Below are positions 13,246 to 17,809 of a stretch of 17,809 nucleotides of DNA, in pieces. The notes beneath the pieces are model-generated. The model did not search any database, was not told the DNA's origin, and saw nothing but the letters and a program-made list of their open reading frames with translations. The stretch is from Bacillota bacterium. GTDB taxonomy: Bacteria > Bacillota > Clostridia > Christensenellales > Aristaeellaceae. Position 1 is the stretch's first letter; the number at the start of each line of letters is the position of its first letter. Position numbers and translations under genes: made by a program. The stretch is taken from the NCBI GenBank assembly GCA_023392755.1, contig JAEWNM010000361.1, positions 1-17,809 on the forward strand, in the 5' to 3' direction.

Positions 13246-15576
13246 ATTCGGCGCATGCGTCATCATTTTTGCTTCCCGGTACTGTCCGGGCGTTACTCCC
13301 TCAATCTTTTTAAAAACGCGAATGAATGTGTTCTGGTTGTCAATCCCAACCCGCTCACCCACCTGCCGGATGGTTAGCTGGTTTTCCATCAGCAGTTCCT
13401 TGGCCTTCAAAATGCGGTAATCGCTTACATACTTTCCGAAGCTCATCCCGCCCACCCGGCTGAAGATCAGGCCGACATAGCTGGGGGATAGCTGCATATA
13501 GTCGCTGAGCTGGCCAAGGGAGATGTCATGGGCGTACTGGCGGTGAATGTACTCCAGCATGCGTCCGTAAAGCTGCCTGTCCTGGGTGCTGCGGTTGCTG
13601 TGCAAACCGTCGATCACTGAAAAATATACACTTTGAAGGCTGGCAAGCGTAATGGCTGTCCCCGGCACCTCACGGGCGCGGATACCCTCCCGCTCAAGGC
13701 TTTGCAGAAAAAGCTCCTCGACACCTGCCTGCTGGGCAATGCGCTGCGCCGTGAACAAAAGCGCGTGGGCCGTGCTGTCACCCGTGATCCCGTATGCGGC
13801 ACTTTGGCTCAGCAGCTCCGCAAGCTGTCCGGCTACAAGGTCCTTTTGCCCACTTTTGGCCCGGTTGATAAGCTGCTGCTCGGCTGTGAGGGAGTAGTGC
13901 GACAAGGTGCCGCCCGCCTCATCCGCTTCTTCGGCCAGCAATATGCCTTCCGCGCCTGATGGCATGTCGCTGCGCAGTGCCAGCAGCGCGTCAATCAGGG
14001 AGTTGGCACAGCCGGCTGCGCCCACAAGATACGCCCGGCCCACACCCACGCGGCAGGCCGTGCCATACTGCGCATCCAGCGTCTGCCTCAATTCTGCCAT
14101 AAGGTCATAGATGATCTCGGGATGGCTGTGCCTGGCGTCAATGTTGAACAGCGCCAGCAGCTTGCCGTCTTCGCGGCTCGCCGCGTAAGCTGTCAAGGCG
14201 CCGTGGTGCGCCCGCGCAAAGTGCTGCTCCGCCCAGCTTGTAAGGTCTGTCCCCAGCCTCTCCTCCAGGTTTGCAAGGCCGTGCTCGCCCAGGGCGAGGT
14301 CAAATACAGCCGTCTGTACCTGTGTGTAAGGGAATTGAATGCCTGCCTTTAACAGCATCTGCTGGGTCTGCTCGCCGTCGGCCAGCCGGCCCTCCATCAG
14401 CTCAATAAGAAGCTTGCTCTTGAGTATGCGGTTGATCTGGCGGTTGCTCACGGCCAGTTCATCATTTTTTGTGGTGACGGCCTTTACCACCCCGCTGATG
14501 AAGGAGATTTCATTCTGCACACGCTTGTTCCTTGCCGGCGCGGCGTTTTCCAGCTGCTTGAGACTGTTCATAAGCATGGCGACCGGCGCGTACATTTTCC
14601 GGCCCATCAGCACCGACATCAAAAGCCCCAGCAGCATGCAGCCGCAGATTATCGTCATCGTCACCATGCGTATGGAATCTGCCTGCTTCAAAAGCGTGCG
14701 GTAGGGCACCACGGCCATGCAGCGAAGGCCGGTAACGTCGGTTTCGCCCAGCAGCACGCCGTACGCGGCTCCGTTATAGCGCATGCTCCTGCTGACCCCC
14801 TGGGTTTTTACCAGGTCGCATATCCCATGCAAAAGCGGCTGATCCGCTTCTTTGCCCGTGCTGTACAGCGGCTGCATGTTTTCATCCGCCAGTATGAGGA
14901 AGCTGTCGCCGCCGGACGGCAGCAGTTCCTTGAGCTTGTCCACCTTCAGGTTGGTAAAGGAGTAGCCCACCGGGCCGCTTCCGCCGATAGGCAGGTCACT
15001 GATGAAGGTAAGCACATCCTCCTTGCTGATCAGGCGGGAAACGGTGTGCTTTCCCGCATAGGCGCACAGCATGGAACGCCCCTCATTGGTTTTTAACACC
15101 CGGCTGATGGCCTCGCCTGTTTCGACATTCAACTGCTGGTAATATTTGCTGGCTGCATTGCTGCTTTCGCCGGTGATTACCACGTCCGTATTGTACAGGT
15201 GGATGCCGATATCGGCAATGGTATCCATAAAGGCCTTCATGCCCTTCAAAACGTTGATGATATCCCTGGCATTCAGTATGGTGCCGGGTGTTTGCTCGCG
15301 GGCATACAGTGCGGAGGCGACTTTGTCGTTATTGCTGATTTGCCACGCGAAGGAGCGCACCTGCAAAAACTGGCGGTTTATGGCAGCCCGGGCCGTTTCC
15401 AGCAGCGTTTCATTTTGTGCCCACGCGTTATCCATCAGCTGCGATGCGGCGCGGTTGTAGATCAGCCAGCCCGTCAAGCCGGTGGCTATCACCGTCAATG
15501 TGACAAACAGCGCGATCAGCTGAAACAGCATACTATGCCGGCCAAAGGGATACGCCTTTCGGGGATTGCTTTGCAT
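13243..15576 (-). CDS. Membrane-anchored sensor with C-terminal AraC-family DNA-binding domain
   Basis: A 777-residue one-component sensor. TM1 (about 17-40) and TM2 (about 304-324) flank an extracellular, Cache-like region of about 260 residues. A cytoplasmic stretch of about 340 residues with no recognisable kinase or REC motif follows. The C-terminal 100 residues form an AraC/XylS double helix-turn-helix: ISLGQLSDYMQLSPSYVGLIF, then TIRQVGERVGIDNQNTFIRVF and the closing GVTPGQYR. Such proteins sense a ligand outside, or the loaded binding protein, and activate a neighbouring importer while membrane-bound. The start ATG 15576 has GGAGG 6 bases upstream; the longer frame to 16029 runs through the promoter region and the divergent gene. 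It directly precedes the cluster B importer on the same strand. Confidence 0.9.
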   Translation of the reverse strand: MQSNPRKAYPFGRHSMLFQLIALFVTLTVIATGLTGWLIYNRAASQLMDNAWAQNETLLETARAAINRQFLQVRSFAWQISNNDKVASALYAREQTPGTILNARDIINVLKGMKAFMDTIADIGIHLYNTDVVITGESSNAASKYYQQLNVETGEAISRVLKTNEGRSMLCAYAGKHTVSRLISKEDVLTFISDLPIGGSGPVGYSFTNLKVDKLKELLPSGGDSFLILADENMQPLYSTGKEADQPLLHGICDLVKTQGVSRSMRYNGAAYGVLLGETDVTGLRCMAVVPYRTLLKQADSIRMVTMTIICGCMLLGLLMSVLMGRKMYAPVAMLMNSLKQLENAAPARNKRVQNEISFISGVVKAVTTKNDELAVSNRQINRILKSKLLIELMEGRLADGEQTQQMLLKAGIQFPYTQVQTAVFDLALGEHGLANLEERLGTDLTSWAEQHFARAHHGALTAYAASREDGKLLALFNIDARHSHPEIIYDLMAELRQTLDAQYGTACRVGVGRAYLVGAAGCANSLIDALLALRSDMPSGAEGILLAEEADEAGGTLSHYSLTAEQQLINRAKSGQKDLVAGQLAELLSQSAAYGITGDSTAHALLFTAQRIAQQAGVEELFLQSLEREGIRAREVPGTAITLASLQSVYFSVIDGLHSNRSTQDRQLYGRMLEYIHRQYAHDISLGQLSDYMQLSPSYVGLIFSRVGGMSFGKYVSDYRILKAKELLMENQLTIRQVGERVGIDNQNTFIRVFKKIEGVTPGQYREAKMMTHAPN

Positions 15577-15604
15577 GCCGTGCCTCCATACGTGCTTATG
15601 TTTT

Positions 15605-15615
15605 ATTATAGTATA
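15605..15615 (-). promoter_or_regulatory. Probable -10 region of the sensor gene
   Basis: On the minus strand TATACTATAAT reads as overlapping TATACT (15615-15610) and TATAAT (15610-15605), about 30 bases before the start codon. No convincing -35 box stands 16-18 bases upstream, consistent with an activator-dependent or weak promoter. Confidence 0.45.
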
Positions 15616-15631
15616 GCACAGCATGGCGCCT

Positions 15632-15673
15632 GCGGATGTTTTGGTTTTTACGAAAATATCCGCCTCTTTTTTT
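15632..15673 (+). terminator. Terminator-like hairpin in the divergent gap
   Basis: GCGGATGTTTT (15632-15642) pairs with AAAATATCCGC (15653-15663) with one wobble and a 10-nt loop, then CTC and seven T (15667-15673). It is a good intrinsic terminator on the plus strand, although the nearest plus-strand gene upstream ends at 9492. It could stop antisense transcription leaking from the sensor promoter region, or attenuate a leader of the transpeptidase gene. Confidence 0.5.
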
Positions 15674-15901
15674 CGGGGAAGGACGGGCTTTTTCGCCCAT
15701 CGCTGCCGGCTGCCTGCCCGCCATGATTTGGCGGGGGAATGCCGGGGGCCGGTAATGCGCGTTTCGCCATCTTTATCCAGCGGCGCAAAAGCGCATGGCT
15801 GGCAACAATTCCAAGTAAAATATGTGGAACCGGCAGCAGGCGTCAAGCGTTTATTCCGGTAGGGATCATTAATTCTACGATCGTAGGAACTGAGGTGTTT
15901 C
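15674..15901. other. Remainder of the divergent intergenic region
   Basis: The region upstream of the transpeptidase gene holds the hairpins GGGC/GCCC near 15684-15698 and CCCGCCA-TGATT-TGGCGGG (15717-15735). A perfect 12-base palindrome CTACGATCGTAG (15875-15886) lies just before the ribosome-binding site TGAGGTG (15891-15897). The palindrome could be an operator. I find no consensus promoter pair and no small gene. Confidence 0.4.
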
Positions 15902-17647
15902 ATGAAAAGATTCGCTGGTTGGATGATGATCGGTATTCTGCTGGTGGTGATGGTATACGGGCTTGCTGAAGGCAACACCGTTGCCACACAGGCGGCAGGC
16001 GGCATGCAGGATTTGCAGTACGGCGACAAGGGGGAACAGGTGTCACGCCTGCAACAGCGCCTTTATGAGCTGCATTATTACGCAGGCGAGATGAACGGCC
16101 TTTTTACGGAGGACACACAGGCGTCCGTCCGCGGCTTTCAGGGCGATTACGGCCTGGAGGCTACCGGTATTGCCGATGTTGATACCCAGGCCGCGCTGTT
16201 CGCCGCAAAGTACCGCTCCCTTGAAAAAGGCGACTCGGGGGAGGATGTGAAGGCGCTGCAGTCAAAGCTTACGGAGCTTGGATATTACAATGGCAAAATC
16301 AGCGGCAATTATCTGAACGGCTCCTACTATGCCGTTTCGGATTTTCAGCGCAAGAACGGGCTGACCGTTACCGGCAAGGCGGATGTGAATACGCAAACGC
16401 TGCTGTTTGACGGGAGCGGGGCTCTTGGGAAAACAGCGTCCTCCCCTTCCGCCGCGCCTGTGCAAACGCCGGCCGCCACGCTGACGCCTGCGCCAACACC
16501 CGCGCCTTCCCAAACGCCCGCAAATGCGCCTCAAGCAAGCGCATCCGCCGGCCCGGAGGGGGGAACACCTTCGCCTCAACCTGAGGCCGTTGTGTATACC
16601 AAAAGGCTGCAAAAGGGATCCGGCGGCGAAAAGGTGAAGCTGCTCCAGACCAGGCTTGCGGAGCTGGGGTACTATCAAAATGATATTTCCGGCAGCTATA
16701 CGAATGAAACAAAGGCCGCTGTGGTCGCGTTTCAAAAGAAGAACGGCCTCACAGCGGATGGCGTGACAGGCGAAAAAACATGGAACATGATATTCAACAG
16801 CCAGGATATACTGGATGCCTCCGCAACGCCAAGGCCGACCCCCGTACCCACCCCTGTGCCATACGCCATTACCATAGATGTGACCAATCAGGTGATCACC
16901 GCCTATGGGCTGGACGAAAACAATGAATATACAAAGGTTGTCAGGCAAATGATCTGCTCTACCGGTACAAGGGCGACACCCACCGATATTGGAAGCTGGA
17001 AGCTGGGCGCCAGCCGCTCCCGTTTCCCCCTGTTTCCCAAGTACGGCTGTTATGTGCAGTATTGGACGCCCATTGCCAATGGCTTTGGTTTCCACTCCGT
17101 GATATACAACACAAAAAACACCATGGACCTGGCGGTGGGTTCCTACCGGGCACTGGGTTCCCGCGCTTCCCACGGCTGCATACGCATGCTGGTTGCCGAC
17201 GCCAAGTGGATTTATGAGAACGCGGGCAAAGGCACGGTAGTTACCGTTACGAACAAATTGCCCTCCGACCCGGAGCTGACCCAGTCGCTGAAGCCTGCCC
17301 CGCTGAACTGGAGCAATATGCTGCCAAAGATGACCCCGGCGCCTACACTGCCGCCCGCTTATGACGGCAAACAGCCGCCGCCCACACCCTTCCGCTCCCT
17401 GAACAAGGGCGACAAGGGGGAGGATGTTTACTGGCTTCAGATGAAGCTTAAGGAGCTGGGCTATTATACGGGTACCGTAACAGGCGGTTATTACGGCGGC
17501 ACGCAAAAAGCCGTGAAGGCTTTTCAAACGGACTGCGGCCTTAGTGCGGATGGCGTTGCCGGCACAAAGACACAGACACTGCTGTATGCGGATGTGCTGC
17601 CTGTGCCGACCCCCCAAGCCACATCATCGCCTACCCCGGCACCTTAA
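15902..17647 (+). CDS. L,D-transpeptidase (YkuD) with four peptidoglycan-binding domains
   Basis: A 581-residue exported cell-wall enzyme. An N-terminal signal or anchor (WMMIGILLVVMVYG) is followed by PG_binding_1 repeats at about 38-100, 107-170 and 235-298, a YkuD catalytic domain at 320-450, and a fourth repeat at 499-562. Each repeat has the L-xx-G-xx-G-xx-V-xx-LQ-xx-L-xx-L-GYY pattern. The catalytic motif SHGCIRM places His424 and Cys426, with the partner His398 in FGFHSVIY. Proline/threonine/alanine-rich linkers separate the parts. It should form 3-3 cross-links in peptidoglycan or attach proteins to it. GAGGTG lies 4 bases before ATG 15902. It stands alone, divergent from the sensor gene, and is probably unrelated to sugar uptake. 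Confidence 0.92.
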   Translation: MKRFAGWMMIGILLVVMVYGLAEGNTVATQAAGGMQDLQYGDKGEQVSRLQQRLYELHYYAGEMNGLFTEDTQASVRGFQGDYGLEATGIADVDTQAALFAAKYRSLEKGDSGEDVKALQSKLTELGYYNGKISGNYLNGSYYAVSDFQRKNGLTVTGKADVNTQTLLFDGSGALGKTASSPSAAPVQTPAATLTPAPTPAPSQTPANAPQASASAGPEGGTPSPQPEAVVYTKRLQKGSGGEKVKLLQTRLAELGYYQNDISGSYTNETKAAVVAFQKKNGLTADGVTGEKTWNMIFNSQDILDASATPRPTPVPTPVPYAITIDVTNQVITAYGLDENNEYTKVVRQMICSTGTRATPTDIGSWKLGASRSRFPLFPKYGCYVQYWTPIANGFGFHSVIYNTKNTMDLAVGSYRALGSRASHGCIRMLVADAKWIYENAGKGTVVTVTNKLPSDPELTQSLKPAPLNWSNMLPKMTPAPTLPPAYDGKQPPPTPFRSLNKGDKGEDVYWLQMKLKELGYYTGTVTGGYYGGTQKAVKAFQTDCGLSADGVAGTKTQTLLYADVLPVPTPQATSSPTPAP

Positions 17648-17689
17648 GGCTCACGGTGATTTAATCCGGGCGAATGGACCAAGGACGAG

Positions 17690-17719
17690 CCAGCGGAAAT
17701 GACGCTTCATTTCCGCTGG
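17690..17719. other. Perfect 12-bp hairpin downstream of the transpeptidase gene
   Basis: CCAGCGGAAATG and CATTTCCGCTGG form a perfect stem with a 6-nt loop, 43 bases after the stop codon. No T-run follows directly on the plus strand (the following bases are A-rich), so it is only a possible terminator or mRNA 3' end. Confidence 0.5.
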
Positions 17720-17746
17720 TCAGACCATCAAAAAACCTGGGGAGGC

Positions 17747-17770
17747 ATCGGAGGGCCGCAGTCCTCCGAT
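17747..17770. other. 8-bp hairpin near window end
   Basis: ATCGGAGG and CCTCCGAT form a perfect stem around an 8-nt loop. It is the second of three consecutive hairpins; no T-run is adjacent. Confidence 0.4.
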
Positions 17771-17776
17771 CCTAGA

Positions 17777-17809
17777 TCGCAAACCAGCGACATGTGCGGT
17801 GGTTTGCGA
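17777..17809. other. 10-bp inverted repeat at window end
   Basis: TCGCAAACCA and TGGTTTGCGA are perfect inverted arms around a 13-nt loop, ending on the last base of the window. What follows, including any T-run, is not visible. Confidence 0.4.

Noticed and set aside
15577..16029. N-terminal extension of the sensor gene by 151 codons
   Set aside because: The extension would cross the -10 region, the hairpin-rich gap and the start of the divergent transpeptidase gene; a proper ribosome-binding site and TM1 fit the ATG at 15576.
16262..17617. Open frame of 451 codons on the minus strand opposite the L,D-transpeptidase
   Set aside because: The translation is Gly/Arg/Cys-rich and repeats in step with the peptidoglycan-binding repeats on the other strand, so it mirrors them and is not a gene.
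116..17731. A 14-base sequence (GGTCAGACCATCAA) occurring on the minus strand at 116-129 and on the plus strand at 17718-17731, near both window ends
   Set aside because: It looked like inverted termini of an element, but about one exact 14-base match is expected by chance in a window of this size, the similarity does not extend, and one copy is part of a terminator stem.
1..17809. CRISPR arrays, transposase genes, phage genes, rRNA genes, complete tRNA genes
   Set aside because: No regularly spaced repeats, no transposase or integrase motifs and no complete structural RNA gene could be found on either strand.

Overview
The window looks like chromosome from a Gram-positive-type member of the Firmicutes, probably a clostridial gut or environmental organism. 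Base composition is mid-range GC. Shine-Dalgarno sequences are strong AGGAGG types, the two sugar importers are of the YtcQ/LplB/YtcP (LipO-like) class, the carbohydrate regulators are a LacI protein and a membrane-anchored AraC-type sensor, and there is an L,D-transpeptidase with several peptidoglycan-binding domains. No species can be named from the sequence alone.

Layout. Positions 1-623 hold no convincing protein gene. They carry a minus-strand promoter, the 5' half of a serine-tRNA-like sequence and a rho-independent terminator, which together could make an RNA of about 150 nt, plus several hairpins. Positions 624-5075 (minus) carry, in transcription order, a LacI-family regulator, a VOC/glyoxalase-fold protein, a short-chain dehydrogenase, a xylose-isomerase-like TIM-barrel protein and a Gfo/Idh/MocA oxidoreductase. 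From a shared 324-base control region, positions 5400-9492 (plus) carry a solute-binding protein, two ABC permeases and a second VOC protein. Positions 9493-9694 hold a bidirectional terminator between convergent operons. Positions 9695-15576 (minus) carry a second importer (permease, permease, binding protein) behind a two-TM sensor with a C-terminal AraC DNA-binding domain. Positions 15902-17647 (plus) encode an L,D-transpeptidase with four peptidoglycan-binding domains. The last 120 bases hold three strong hairpins.

How it works together. Cluster A (624-9492) reads as one regulated module. The LacI protein would repress both divergent arms through two CACGTG-centred operators. The importer brings in a saccharide or glycoside, and the oxidoreductase/epimerase/VOC set remodels it. 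The enzyme mix (Gfo/Idh dehydrogenase, metal-dependent TIM-barrel epimerase or lyase, SDR, two VOC proteins) is of the type seen in inositol, rare-sugar and keto-glycoside pathways; the actual substrate cannot be read from sequence. Cluster B is a self-contained importer with its own sensor. Neither cluster encodes an ATPase, so both probably share an MsmK/MsmX-type ATPase encoded elsewhere. The two importers have almost identical architecture (permeases of about 306 and 299 residues), but their gene order differs.
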